64,000 nucleotides of DNA from DASUPK01 sp963728875 (GCA_963728875.1 CAVSLJ010000001.1:620001-684000), one strand, 5' to 3'; shown: positions 8,760 to 17,688, counted from the first letter of the stretch. Made by a program: numbers and translations. The notes: generated by a model not told the origin, from the letters alone.

Positions 8760-9529
8760 CCCCGTTCTGACCCGCGACGGCGTGCGCGCCGCCGTCGACG
8801 TGAATCACCTCGCCGCTGATCGCCCCGCGACCAGTCCGAGAGCAGGAAGAGAACGGCGCGCGCCACTGCCGTCGGATCCTCAGTGTCCCAGCCCAGCGGA
8901 GCGGCTTCGGGCCACCCGGACGCGAGCGCGTCGAAGCCATCGATGCCACTCGCCGCGGGTGAGGAGATCGGCCCGGCCGAGATCAGGTTCGCCCGGATTC
9001 CACGCGGTCCGAGCTCTCGAGCCAGGTATCGGTTGACCGACTCCAGCGCGGCCTTCGCCACTCCCATCCAGTCGTACGACGGCCAGGCCACGGATGCGTC
9101 GAAGTCGAGGCCGACCACGCTGCCTCCTCCATCCATCAGGGGAGCGAGGTGGCGGGCGAGCGCCTGGTAGGAGTAGGCGCTCGTCCGGAACGCCTCCAGG
9201 GCGCTCTCCGGCGGCGTCTCCATGAACCGCCCGCCGATCGCGTCAGCGGGGGCGAAGGCGATCGCGTGCAGGGCGCCGTCGAGGCCGCCCCAGCGCCGGT
9301 CGACCTCCCCGGCGAGGCCGGCCAGGTCGTCCTCGGAGTTGATGTCCAGCTCGAGGACATCTGACGGCTCGGGGAGGCGGGCGGCGGCCCGCTCCGTCAT
9401 CCGCCGCGTGCGACCGAAGCCGGTCAGCAGGACCTCGGCGCCGGCGAGTTGCGCCTCGCGGGCGACCGCGAAGGCGATGCTCTTCCGGGTCAGGACGCCC
9501 GTGATCAGGAATTTCTTGCCGGCCAGCAT
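8722..9529 (-). CDS. fabI: Enoyl-ACP reductase FabI, frame-interrupted near 8820-8826
   Basis: NADH-dependent enoyl-ACP reductase, the last step of each type II fatty-acid elongation cycle. The start overlaps the maoC stop (TGATG). The N-terminus has the FabI nucleotide-binding pattern (ITGVLTRKSIAFAVA), and the Y-x6-K catalytic pair is visible in SYDWMGVAKAALE. After FLLSDWSRG the frame breaks; an adjacent frame continues with the expected C-terminus GEVIHVDGGAHAV. Removing one base from CGGGGCGATC at about 8820-8826 restores a roughly 268-residue protein. As written the gene is inactivated; a sequencing error is at least as likely. Confidence 0.85.
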
Positions 9530-10080
9530 CAGCCGAGCAGCCTGCCGTCCTGGAGGGGGGAGAGCTCGTCCTCGGACGAGGAGGTTGCCTGCTCGCGCTC
9601 CGGCTCGCGGCGCCAGAGGACGACGATCTCCATGCGAGCCACCAGCTCGTCCGCGTGGTTCACGATGCGGACGGCGAGCGTGACCAGCCCGGTCTCGTCG
9701 CCGAGCTCGCGCTTGTCGGCGAGGCGGGCGCGGACGCGGATCGTGTCGCCGAGCCCGACCGGCCGCTTCAGCACCGCCCCGTCGATCGAGCGCAGCGCGA
9801 GCACCACCCGCGGGTCGATCGGAAGCAGCCCCAGGGCGTAGGAGAGGACGAGCATGCCGTGCGCGATCCGGCGGCCGAAGGCGCTCTCGGCGGCCCAGGC
9901 GGCGTCGGCGTGCTGCGGGTGCCAGTCGCCGGTCAGTGCCGCGAACGAGACCACGTCGTACTCGGTCACCGTGCGGCCCGAGGACTCCATCGAGTCGCCG
10001 ATCTCCAGGTCGTCGAAGTAGGGCGGGGCCTCCCGCCACAGGGTTCCCTCGCGGATCGCCTCGATGGTCTCGGTCGTCAT
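9529..10080 (-). CDS. MaoC-like hot-dog dehydratase, probable 3-hydroxyacyl-ACP dehydratase
   Basis: A 183-residue hot-dog-fold protein with the MaoC (R)-hydratase signature: FAALTGDWHPQHAD supplies the Asp-His catalytic pair, and FGRRIAHGMLVLS follows in the usual place. It lies between the carboxyltransferase and fabI in the fatty-acid operon, with ATGA and TGATG overlaps on either side. No FabZ or FabA is present in the operon, so this is the likely dehydratase of the cycle, comparable in role to mycobacterial HadB. That assignment rests on context. The last ~20 residues are low-complexity and charged. Confidence 0.85.
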   Translation of the reverse strand: MTTETIEAIREGTLWREAPPYFDDLEIGDSMESSGRTVTEYDVVSFAALTGDWHPQHADAAWAAESAFGRRIAHGMLVLSYALGLLPIDPRVVLALRSIDGAVLKRPVGLGDTIRVRARLADKRELGDETGLVTLAVRIVNHADELVARMEIVVLWRREPEREQATSSSEDELSPLQDGRLLG

Positions 10081-11516
10081 GCAGATCTCCTTCGTCCGTT
10101 TGCTCCGCCGAGCGCGGAGAGCGCCCAGATCAGGCGTCCCCTCGTCTCGGCCGGCTCGATCACTTCGTCCACGTCGCCGGCCCCGGCGGCGACCTCGGCC
10201 CTCAGATGCTCCTCCGCGTACTCGTCGGCGAGCCGGGCGTGCTCGGCTTCCGGATCCGGGGATCCCGCGATCGACCGCCGGTGGATGATCCCCACGGCCT
10301 GTCGCGCGCCCAGCACGCCGATCTCAGCACCGGGCCAGGCGAGGACGAGGTCCGCGCCGAGCTGCCGCGAGTTCATCGTGATGAACCCACCGCCGTACGC
10401 CTTGCGGAGCACGACTGTCACCTTCGGGACCCGAGCGGCGGAGAAGGCGTGCAGCAGGCCGGCGCCGTGCCGGATCACGCCCATCCCCTCCTGCTTGGTC
10501 CCCGGGAGGAAGCCGGGGGTGTCGACGAGCACCACCAGCGGCAGCCCGAAGGCATCGCAACGTCGGATGAATTCCGCCGCCTTCTCCGAAGCCGCCGAAT
10601 CGATCACGCCGCCGAGGTGATGCGGCTGGTTGGCGACCACGCCCACCGGGTGGCCGTTCAGCCTGATCAGCGCCGTGACCATGTTGCGGGCCCAGCGCGG
10701 CGAGAGCTCGAGCATCGAGCTCGAATCGCCGATGCAGCGGATCACCGAGCGGACGTCATAGACCTTGCGCGGGCTGGCGGGAACCACGGTGCCGGGATCC
10801 GCGCCGAGCGGCTCCTGCGGCAGGACCGGGTCGGGTGCGGACGCCGAGCTCTGCGGCAGGTGGCCGAGCAGGTCGCGGACCAGCTCGGCGGCGGCCCGGT
10901 CGCCGGGAGCGACCAGATCGCACACCCCGTTTCGGGAATGGACCCGGGCGCCGCCGAGCTCGTCCATCGTCACGCTCTCGCCCATCACCTCCTCCACCAC
11001 GCCGGGGCCGGTCAGGAAGAGCCGCGCCTCCTCCGTCATCACCACGAAATCGGTCAGGGCGGGCGAGTACGCGCCGCCCCCGGCCGAGGTCCCCGTGATC
11101 ACGCTGATCTGGGGGACGCGCCCGGAGAGGGCGACGTGCTGGCGGAAGATCGCGCCGTAGCCGCCGAGCGCCCCGGCGCCCTCGTCGATGCGAGCGCCAC
11201 CGGAGGCGACGAAGCCGACGACCGGAGCGGATGCCCGGCCGGCCAGGTCAAGGACCCGCACGATCGTCTCGGCCTGAGCGGTTCCAAGCGAGCCGCCGGC
11301 GAAGCTCTGGTCCTGCGCGTAGCAGTAGACCGCACGGCCGCCGACGCTCCCCGCACCCGCGACGACCCCGTCGCCGGGCGCGGAGCGAGCGGAGCGAGAG
11401 GCGACCCGCGTGCGGACCAGCTCGAGCGAGCCGGGATCGCAGAGCGCCTCGAGCTGCTCGAGCGGGGCAAGCCGCTCGCGCTGCGTCGCTTCCTTCTCGG
11501 CGAGCATGAGGTTCAT
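10077..11516 (-). CDS. Acyl-CoA carboxylase carboxyltransferase subunit (AccD/PccB-like)
   Basis: A 479-residue biotin-dependent carboxyltransferase that moves CO2 from carboxybiotin to acetyl- or propionyl-CoA. Both crotonase-like halves are visible. The N-terminal half has GGSLGTAQAETIVRVLD, GFVASGGARIDEG and ITGTSAGGGAYSPALTD. The C-terminal half has LVDTPGFLPGTKQEGMGVIRHGA and RKAYGGGFITMNS. It is shorter at the N-terminus than typical 510-530-residue PccB proteins. Start and stop both overlap neighbours by ATGA, so it belongs to the fatty-acid operon and presumably supplies malonyl-CoA. No biotin carboxylase gene lies in the window. Confidence 0.9.
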   Translation of the reverse strand: MNLMLAEKEATQRERLAPLEQLEALCDPGSLELVRTRVASRSARSAPGDGVVAGAGSVGGRAVYCYAQDQSFAGGSLGTAQAETIVRVLDLAGRASAPVVGFVASGGARIDEGAGALGGYGAIFRQHVALSGRVPQISVITGTSAGGGAYSPALTDFVVMTEEARLFLTGPGVVEEVMGESVTMDELGGARVHSRNGVCDLVAPGDRAAAELVRDLLGHLPQSSASAPDPVLPQEPLGADPGTVVPASPRKVYDVRSVIRCIGDSSSMLELSPRWARNMVTALIRLNGHPVGVVANQPHHLGGVIDSAASEKAAEFIRRCDAFGLPLVVLVDTPGFLPGTKQEGMGVIRHGAGLLHAFSAARVPKVTVVLRKAYGGGFITMNSRQLGADLVLAWPGAEIGVLGARQAVGIIHRRSIAGSPDPEAEHARLADEYAEEHLRAEVAAGAGDVDEVIEPAETRGRLIWALSALGGANGRRRSA

Positions 11517-12709
11517 GCGGCAGCCTCGATGCAGAGCACGACGTTGTGGCCTCCGAAGCCGAACGAGTTGCTGATCCCGATCGCCGGATGGCCGTTCAGC
11601 GGCAACGCCTTCGCCTCGCCGGGGACGTAGTCGAGGTCGAGGCCCTCGTCCGGTTCCTCGTGGTTCAGGGTGGGCGGCGCTTGCTTGGCGCGCAGCGCCT
11701 GCAGCGTCGCGATCGCCTCGACGGCTCCCGCCGCGCCGAGCAGGTGCCCGATCGCCGACTTGGTTGACGAGGTCGGGATCCTGAAGGCCTGGTCGCCGAG
11801 CGCCGTCTTCAGGGCCTCGGTCTCCGAGCGGTCGTTGAGCGGGGTCGAGGTTCCATGGGCGTTGACGTACGCGACGGCGCCGGGCTCGATCTCCGCATCG
11901 GCAAGCGCCTTGCGGATCGCACGGGCGGCGCCCTCGCCGCTCGGCTCGGGTGCCGTCATGTGGTGCGCGTCGGCCGTGGCCCCGTAGCCGGTGACATAGC
12001 CGAGGATCGGCGCGCCGCGCAGCTCGGCCGTCTCGGCGTCCTCGAGCACCATCGCTCCAGCCCCCTCGCCCATCACGAAGCCATCGCGGCGGCGGTCGAA
12101 CGGGCGGGAGATCCCAGACTCCGAGGTCGCGCCCATCTCGGCGAAGGCGGCCGTCGCCAGCGGGGTCATGGCGGATTCCGAGCCTCCCGTGACGCAGGCG
12201 ACGGCGTCGCCGTAGGAGATCATCCTGGCGGCCGTGCCCACGGCATGGGCGCCCGCCGCGCAGGCGGAGACGGTCCCGAAGCACTGGCCGCGCAGGTCGT
12301 GCTCGATCGCCAGGGCGCCGGAGGCGGAGTTGGCCATCATCTGCGGGACGCAGTGGGGCGAAACCTTGCCCTGGCCCTGGTCGCGCAGCCTGATGTGCTC
12401 GGATTCGATCGTGCTGAGTCCGCCGATCCCGGTGCCGATCACGCTGCCGATCTCGGCGCGGTCATAGGGCGCCCCGTCCAGCCCGGCCTGGGAGATCGCC
12501 TCAGCCGCCGCCACCAGCGCCAGCTGGGTGAAGCGGTCGGTGCGGCGCACCTGGCGCCTGGTCAGGTGATCGGTCGCCTCGAATTCAGAGCAGCGCCCGA
12601 GACCGTCCTCGATCCCCGACTCGCCGGCCGACCAGCGCTCGTGCAGGGCCGGCGCGCCGACGCCGAGGGGCGTGACCGCGCCGATGCCAGTGATCGCAAC
12701 GCGGCGCAT
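11513..12709 (-). CDS. fabF: Beta-ketoacyl-ACP synthase II
   Basis: A 398-residue condensing enzyme elongating acyl-ACP with malonyl-ACP. The Cys-His-His triad is intact: C150 in TVSACAAGAHA, H285 in NAHGTSTP and H322 in KSAIGHLLGAAG. The C-terminal SNSFGFGGHN loop is typical. Its start overlaps the acpP stop by one base and its stop overlaps the carboxyltransferase start by four. It acts in the cytoplasm with the adjacent ACP. Confidence 0.95.
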   Translation of the reverse strand: MRRVAITGIGAVTPLGVGAPALHERWSAGESGIEDGLGRCSEFEATDHLTRRQVRRTDRFTQLALVAAAEAISQAGLDGAPYDRAEIGSVIGTGIGGLSTIESEHIRLRDQGQGKVSPHCVPQMMANSASGALAIEHDLRGQCFGTVSACAAGAHAVGTAARMISYGDAVACVTGGSESAMTPLATAAFAEMGATSESGISRPFDRRRDGFVMGEGAGAMVLEDAETAELRGAPILGYVTGYGATADAHHMTAPEPSGEGAARAIRKALADAEIEPGAVAYVNAHGTSTPLNDRSETEALKTALGDQAFRIPTSSTKSAIGHLLGAAGAVEAIATLQALRAKQAPPTLNHEEPDEGLDLDYVPGEAKALPLNGHPAIGISNSFGFGGHNVVLCIEAAA

Positions 12710-12954
12710 CAGGACTGGCGCTCTGCCACGAAGTCGACGACGTCCTGGACGGTGGCGATCTTGTCCATGTCCGCGTCGGTCACCTCGATCTTGTATTCGT
12801 CCTCGATCACCTGGGCGAGCTCGACGAGGTCGAGCGAGTCGATGTCCAGGTCCTCGAAGCGCGACTCGGGCTTGACGTTCTCCGGCTCCTCGCCGAACTC
12901 GACAAGCGCCGAAATCACCCTCTCCTGCACCTGGTCCTTGGTCGCGGTCGTCAT
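12709..12954 (-). CDS. acpP: Acyl carrier protein
   Basis: An 81-residue acidic four-helix carrier protein. The phosphopantetheine attachment site is S40 in EDLDIDSLDLVEL. It carries the growing acyl chain as a thioester for the enzymes of this operon. The start is an ATG at 12954 preceded by an AAAGGAG-type ribosome site. It sits 29 bases after fabG and overlaps fabF by one base. Confidence 0.96.
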   Translation of the reverse strand: MTTATKDQVQERVISALVEFGEEPENVKPESRFEDLDIDSLDLVELAQVIEDEYKIEVTDADMDKIATVQDVVDFVAERQS

Positions 12955-12983
12955 CTGCGCTCCTTTCTGTCGTTGGTCAGCGT

Positions 12984-13784
12984 TCAGGCGGACATGCCGC
13001 CATCGACGGGCAGCACCGCGCCCGTCACATATGAGGCCTCTGCAGAGGCGAGAAAGCGGATACAGGCGGCGACGTCCTCCGGCGATCCGGTCCGCCGGGC
13101 AGGGATCGCGTCGAGCAGGGCCGTCGATCCGTTCGAGCCCTCGCCATCGGGCGTGAACTCGCGGGTCAGCCGGGTCTCGATCAAACCCGGCGCCACCGCG
13201 TTCACGGTCACGCCCCGGCGGGCGACCTCCACCGCCACCGTCCGGGTGAAGGCGATCAACCCCGCCTTGGAGGCCGCGTAGTTGGCCTGGCCGGGGTTGG
13301 CGCGCAGGCCGACGACCGACGAGACGTTGATCACCCGGCCGAAGCGCCGGCGCATCATCGGGCCGATCGCGGCGCGGGTCAGGCGAAAGGCGGCCGTCAG
13401 GTTGACGTCCAGCACGCGGCTCCAGTCCTCGTCGCTGAGCCTCATCGAGAGGTTGTCGGCGGTCATCCCGGCGTTGTTGACGAGCACCAGGACGGGACCG
13501 AGCCGCTCGGCGACCTGGGAGAGCATCTCCTCCGTCGCCTCTGGATCGGCGACGTCCGCTCCGACGGCGAGAGCGGACCCACCGTCGTCCGCGATCGCCC
13601 CCGCGATGGACTCCGCGCCGTCGCGGTCGCGGTTGTAGTTGACGGCGACGGACCAGCCGTCGCCCGCAAGCATCCTCGCGGTCGCTGCGCCGATCCCGCG
13701 CGACGCGCCCGTCACCAGAGCACAACCCGTGCCCTGCTTCGCGGCGATCCCCACAGCCTTGGCCGCGGTCTCCGTCGCGTTCAC
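12984..13784 (-). CDS. fabG: 3-oxoacyl-ACP reductase
   Basis: A 266-residue short-chain dehydrogenase using NADPH to reduce 3-ketoacyl-ACP. TGASRGIG is the cofactor motif, NNAG follows, and the catalytic Ser plus Y-x3-K occur in INVSS and NYAASKAG. I chose the GTG at 13784 because it overlaps the fabH stop as GTGA and has GGGAGGGG six bases upstream; a GTG five codons earlier (13799) is possible but would overlap fabH more. The N-terminus carries about 20 extra residues before the Rossmann strand. Confidence 0.93.
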   Translation of the reverse strand: MNATETAAKAVGIAAKQGTGCALVTGASRGIGAATARMLAGDGWSVAVNYNRDRDGAESIAGAIADDGGSALAVGADVADPEATEEMLSQVAERLGPVLVLVNNAGMTADNLSMRLSDEDWSRVLDVNLTAAFRLTRAAIGPMMRRRFGRVINVSSVVGLRANPGQANYAASKAGLIAFTRTVAVEVARRGVTVNAVAPGLIETRLTREFTPDGEGSNGSTALLDAIPARRTGSPEDVAACIRFLASAEASYVTGAVLPVDGGMSA

Positions 13785-14833
13785 GCCGTCCCCTCCCACT
13801 CGACGATCCCGGCGCCCCAGGTGAGGCCGGCGCCGAAGGCGGAGAGCAGCACGCGCGATCCCTTGCGGAGCAGGCCGGTCGAGGCCGCCTCGGAGAGCGC
13901 GATCGGGATGCTCGCCGCGGAGGTGTTGCCGTAATCGGCGAGGCAGTCGATCACCCGGTCGGGAGGCAGGACCAGTCGCTCCCCGACCGCGGCGATGATC
14001 CGCGAGTTGGCCTGGTGGTAGACGAAGAGGTCGATCTCCTCGAGCGCAAGTCCGGCCTCGGAGACGACCTGCTGCGTCGCGGCGCTCATCGCCGCGACCG
14101 CTGCGCGGAAGGTTGCTCGGCCGTCCATCCTCACCAGACGTTCCTCATTCGAGACCTGGATCAGATCCCCGCGCGCGCCGTCCGAGCGGAGGGCGATCGG
14201 GCCGATCAGACCGGGGCCGCCCAGGGTGAGCAGCGCGGCCCCGGCCCCATCACCGAACAGGCCCGCCGTTCGCCGGTCCGAGTAGTCGGTCACCCCGCTG
14301 AGCACCTCGGCGCCCACGACGAGCACCGCTCGAGCCCGCCCGGACTCGAGCTGCGCCGTCGCGAGAGAGAGGGCCGAGAGGAAACCGGTGCAGGCCGCGC
14401 CGACGTCGAGCGCTCCTGCCGACGTGGCTCCCATCCGGCTGGCGACCAGCGGTGCCGCGTTCGGCAGCTGCCGGTCCGGGGTGCAGGTCGCGACCAGGAC
14501 GAGGTCGAGGTCCGCGGAGTCGAAGCCGGCCAGCGCGAGCGCTCGGGTCCCCGCCTCGGCGGCGAGGTCGACCAGGGTCTCGCCATCGACGCGGCGCCGG
14601 CGATGGATCCCGGTCCGCGAGGAGATCCACTCCGAGTCGACTCCCAGCGGACCGGCGAGCTCCTCGTTCTCGACCACGCGCTCGGGCAGCGCCGCGGCCA
14701 CGGCCGCGATGCCCGGGCCCGTGGCGCGCTGGGCGCCGTTGGTCGCCGCGCCCGTGGCGCGCGCGACCAGACCGTCGGGATCGACGAGGGAGGAGTCGAC
14801 CTCCCACTGCTGTCCGGGAGAGAGGTCAGGCAA
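13781..14833 (-). CDS. fabH: Beta-ketoacyl-ACP synthase III
   Basis: The initiating condensing enzyme, joining acyl-CoA to malonyl-ACP. The Cys-His-Asn triad is clear (C148 in GAACTGFLSAL, H273 in VYHQANSRI, N303 in DYGNTSAAS, numbered from the chosen start). No ATG or GTG lies between the fabD stop and the conserved region, so I chose the TTG at 14833, which overlaps the fabD end by 8 nt. This leaves about 36 residues before the position where E. coli FabH begins. The start is therefore uncertain, while the identity is not. Confidence 0.92.
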   Translation of the reverse strand: MPDLSPGQQWEVDSSLVDPDGLVARATGAATNGAQRATGPGIAAVAAALPERVVENEELAGPLGVDSEWISSRTGIHRRRRVDGETLVDLAAEAGTRALALAGFDSADLDLVLVATCTPDRQLPNAAPLVASRMGATSAGALDVGAACTGFLSALSLATAQLESGRARAVLVVGAEVLSGVTDYSDRRTAGLFGDGAGAALLTLGGPGLIGPIALRSDGARGDLIQVSNEERLVRMDGRATFRAAVAAMSAATQQVVSEAGLALEEIDLFVYHQANSRIIAAVGERLVLPPDRVIDCLADYGNTSAASIPIALSEAASTGLLRKGSRVLLSAFGAGLTWGAGIVEWEGTA

Positions 14834-15692
14834 GGGCCGACTCCCGGGTCGAGAGGGTCTCCACCTCGGCATCGTCGATCGTGCGGCGAACGAGGCCGGC
14901 GAGCACCTTGCCGGGGCCGACATCGAGGTACCGCCTCACGCCCAGCTCCCTGAGCTTGGCGAGCACTGCGGTCCAGCGGATCGGGTTGACCAGGGAGGCG
15001 GCCAGGGCGTCGCGTACGTCTTCGCCGAAGAGGTCGGCGGTGGTCGAGGAGACGACCGGTGCCCCGGCTGAGCGGAACTCGATCTCGTCGAGCTCGGCGC
15101 GGAACGCCGCCACGACCGAGGACATCGCATCGGTGTGGAAGGCACCGGCGACGGCGAGCTTCTTCGCCCGGACGCCGGTGCCCTTTGCGGCGGCCTCGGC
15201 CTCCTCGATTCGCGCCAGAGGCCCGGAGAGGACGAACTGCTGCGGCGAGTTCTCGTTCGCCAGGGTCAGGCCGTGCTCGTCGGCCAGCGCCTCGGCGCCG
15301 TCCCGATCCGAGCCGACGGCCAGCATCCCGCCCGGCTCACCGGCACGGGCGGCGTCGTCCATGACCCGCCCGCGGGCGACGACGATCCGCAGCCCGTCGG
15401 CGTCGTCGATCGCACCGGCCGCTGCGAGGGCGCCGATCTCACCGAGCGAATGTCCCGCGAAGTACTCGCCGCCGGGACGGTCGAGTCGCTCATAGCCGGC
15501 GATCGAGGCGCAGTAGACGGCGGGCTGCGCGTAGGCCGTGCCCTCGGCCATCCGCTCGAAGGGGTCCTCGCCCACCAGCTCGGTGACGAGGCCGAGGAGG
15601 TCCGGGCGGAGATCCGCCACCGCCTCGCGGCTCGACGGATCCCCGACCCCCTGACCCGGAAACAGGATCGCTGAAGCTGAATTGGCGTCCAT
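14826..15692 (-). CDS. fabD: Malonyl-CoA:ACP transacylase
   Basis: A 288-residue transacylase loading malonate onto ACP. The nucleophile is S82 in GHSLGE and the general base H186 in AGAFHTDAM; the N-terminal ILFPGQG pattern is typical. It is the first gene of the minus-strand fatty-acid operon. The leader contains a perfect C6-N4-G6 palindrome 53 bp upstream of the ATG, matching one upstream of the neighbouring histidine kinase gene, so shared regulation is possible. Confidence 0.95.
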   Translation of the reverse strand: MDANSASAILFPGQGVGDPSSREAVADLRPDLLGLVTELVGEDPFERMAEGTAYAQPAVYCASIAGYERLDRPGGEYFAGHSLGEIGALAAAGAIDDADGLRIVVARGRVMDDAARAGEPGGMLAVGSDRDGAEALADEHGLTLANENSPQQFVLSGPLARIEEAEAAAKGTGVRAKKLAVAGAFHTDAMSSVVAAFRAELDEIEFRSAGAPVVSSTTADLFGEDVRDALAASLVNPIRWTAVLAKLRELGVRRYLDVGPGKVLAGLVRRTIDDAEVETLSTRESALA

Positions 15693-15744
15693 GCCCTAAT
15701 CACTAACCGCGAGGCCCGGATGGGTGAAGGAATTCGCGGCCATG

Positions 15745-15760
15745 CCCCCCGTTCGGGGGG
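15745..15760. promoter_or_regulatory. C6-GTTC-G6 palindrome upstream of the fab operon
   Basis: CCCCCCGTTCGGGGGG lies 53 bp upstream of the fabD start and 94 bp downstream of the response-regulator stop. An identically built palindrome with spacer AAAT lies at 17649-17664, also 53 bp upstream of its gene. It could be an operator for the adjacent LuxR-type regulator. It lacks a T-run, so it is a weak terminator candidate. Confidence 0.45.
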
Positions 15761-15854
15761 GTTCAGGGGGACGGCCGGGGGATCAAGTCGAACCCAGCCG
15801 CTCCGGCGACACCCCGGCGGCTGTCCAGGGCGGCAGCTCGATCGTCACGCAAGT

Positions 15855-16511
15855 TCAGAAGTCCGAGGGCGCTGCGCCGCGAGTCAGGCCGAGCTGCTGC
15901 GCCTTCCGTGTCGCCTCCGCCCGGTTGCGCACGCCGAGCTTTCGGTACAGCGCCGTGGTGTGGTCCTTGATCGTGTGCGGCGAGAGGAAGAGCCGCTCGG
16001 CGATCTCGCGATTGGTCGCGCCGGCCCCGATCAGCTCGAGGACCTCGCGCTCACGTGGGGAGAGCGGCGTCGCCGGTCCCTCGGCCTGGCGCGCGTAGAC
16101 CGTCATGCCACGGCCCACCATGCGCACGGCGTTCGCGACCTCGTCAGCGCTCCAATCCTTGGAGATGAATCCGGCCGCGCCGGCGGCCTTGGCGGCCTCG
16201 GGCGAGATCCAGCCGGCGCCGGAGATCAACAGGACCCGCGTCTTCGGGGACGCCTCGTGAAGCGCCTCGCAGAGCTCGGCGCCGGAGCGCTCCCCGAGGA
16301 AGAGATCGACCAGCGCGACGTCCGGCCGGCCACGCCGGGCGAGCTCCGCGGCCTCCTCCGGAGTCGAGGCGACCACGCAGTCGGCGACCCACGGCTGTCG
16401 CCCGAGCAGCAGCCGGAACCCCCATTGCACGACGGCGTGGTCGTCGACGACGAGCACGCGCAGCTTCTCGCCTCCGTTCAGCTGCTCGGCAACACCAGGC
16501 GCACTCGCCAT
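15855..16511 (-). CDS. NarL/LuxR-family response regulator
   Basis: A 218-residue cytoplasmic response regulator. The receiver domain occupies about residues 17-135, with acidic pocket VVDDHA and phosphoacceptor D69 in ALVDLFLG. The C-terminal LuxR-type helix-turn-helix (LSPREREVLELIGAGATNREIAERLFLSPHTI, split here as LSPREREVLEL and NREIAERLFLSPHTI) binds DNA. The start overlaps the upstream kinase gene by 34 bases, so the two form a two-component pair. Candidate targets are the two C6-N4-G6 palindromes flanking the pair. Confidence 0.93.
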   Translation of the reverse strand: MASAPGVAEQLNGGEKLRVLVVDDHAVVQWGFRLLLGRQPWVADCVVASTPEEAAELARRGRPDVALVDLFLGERSGAELCEALHEASPKTRVLLISGAGWISPEAAKAAGAAGFISKDWSADEVANAVRMVGRGMTVYARQAEGPATPLSPREREVLELIGAGATNREIAERLFLSPHTIKDHTTALYRKLGVRNRAEATRKAQQLGLTRGAAPSDF

Positions 16512-17596
16512 CGGTCCTCCTCCCGGCCGTATTCGAGCATTCCCCCTCGCTGCAGCGCCTCATAGGACGCCAGCCGGAGCCCCATCCGCGAACCGCGCGC
16601 CCCGCTGCCACCGGCCGGCTCCAGGCCGTCGTTTCGCACCTCGAGGGCGAACGCGCCGTCACGCTCGTAGATCGTCACCCGGACCTCGGCCGGGCTGGCG
16701 TGCTTCTCGGCGTTGCGCAGCGCCTCGTTCAGGACCGACACGGCGAGCGGCTCGAGGCTCTCCGGCACGTCGACGTCCTCACGCCAGTCGACCACGAGCG
16801 GGAGGTGCTTGTACTGGCGGCCCAGCCGCTCGAGCTCGGCGCGCAGGCCGCCCTGCTGCAGCTCCATCAGCGAGCTGCCGGCGGAGCCGATCAGCGCGTC
16901 GCGCAGATCGCCGAGGGCCGCCTCGATCTCGGCGACGCAGCGCTCGCGATCGTCGTCGGCGAGGGGCCGGTCCGAGCCGAGCGCCAGTGAGACGCCGAAG
17001 AGCCGCTGGGTGACCCGCTCGTGGACCTCGCGGGCGAGATCGATCCGCTCCGAGAGCCGCTGGCTGCGATCGAGCTGCCGGGTCACCTCCCGGACGTGGC
17101 TGGCGAGGGCCGCGGTGCGTCCCAGGGCGTGCATGGTCGAGCGCTCGCCGTCGGTGAGCTCGAAATGCTCGCCGTCACGGTCGGCGAAGATCACGCCCAG
17201 CCAGCGCCCGGCGGCGGCGACCGGGGTGCAGGTGAGCTTCGTGATTCCGGGCAGGTTGCGGTAGCGGGCCGGCACATCCGAGGCAAAGTCGCTGGTCTCG
17301 ACCACCTGGTCCTCGGCCAGCGCCCGCTGCGCGATCGGGGTCTCCTCGAGGCTGCCGTAGCCGTGGGCGATCAGCTCGCGGTACACACCGTGGCTGCCTG
17401 CCGGCAGCACCAGCCGGCGTTCGGCGTCGTAGAGGAAGATGACCGCGCGCTCCATCGACGTCTGCAGGCAGACGGCCTCGCAGAGGCGGTCGTAGAAATC
17501 GTCCTGCTCTCGCTTCTCGTCCAGCTCGAAGAGCAGCCGGACGACGACGTCCAGGGCCTCGGAGCGGAGCGAGTCTTCCTTGATGCTCACGTCCAT
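16478..17596 (-). CDS. GAF-domain sensor histidine kinase (NarL-partner type)
   Basis: A 372-residue soluble kinase with no membrane span. An N-terminal GAF-like domain (about residues 25-165) precedes a HisKA_3 dimerisation helix with the phospho-His in LAREVHERVTQRLFG. A degenerate HATPase follows (LNEALRNAEKHA; GSRMGLRLASYEAL). I chose the ATG at 17596, since an upstream in-frame start (17620) lacks support. It probably senses a small intracellular ligand or redox state and phosphorylates the overlapping response regulator. Confidence 0.88.
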   Translation of the reverse strand: MDVSIKEDSLRSEALDVVVRLLFELDEKREQDDFYDRLCEAVCLQTSMERAVIFLYDAERRLVLPAGSHGVYRELIAHGYGSLEETPIAQRALAEDQVVETSDFASDVPARYRNLPGITKLTCTPVAAAGRWLGVIFADRDGEHFELTDGERSTMHALGRTAALASHVREVTRQLDRSQRLSERIDLAREVHERVTQRLFGVSLALGSDRPLADDDRERCVAEIEAALGDLRDALIGSAGSSLMELQQGGLRAELERLGRQYKHLPLVVDWREDVDVPESLEPLAVSVLNEALRNAEKHASPAEVRVTIYERDGAFALEVRNDGLEPAGGSGARGSRMGLRLASYEALQRGGMLEYGREEDRWRVRLVLPSS

Positions 17597-17648
17597 TGGG
17601 CTACCCCTGCATCCTCGCACCGGTTACGCCTCGGGACCGGCGCGAATA

Positions 17649-17664
17649 CCCCCCAAATGGGGGG
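17649..17664. promoter_or_regulatory. C6-AAAT-G6 palindrome between the kinase gene and a divergent secreted-protein gene
   Basis: CCCCCCAAATGGGGGG is a perfect inverted repeat 53 bp upstream of the kinase ATG and 25 bp upstream of the divergent GTG at 17689. Its architecture and distance match the element upstream of fabD. It is placed to control both divergent genes, and autoregulation by the response regulator is a reasonable guess. Confidence 0.5.
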
Positions 17665-17688
17665 TCATCCCCAGATAAGGTTCGCGCC

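Noticed and set aside
9936..11630. 564-residue plus-strand frame
   Set aside because: Antisense to the carboxyltransferase gene and full of Arg/Gly/Pro; no recognisable domain.
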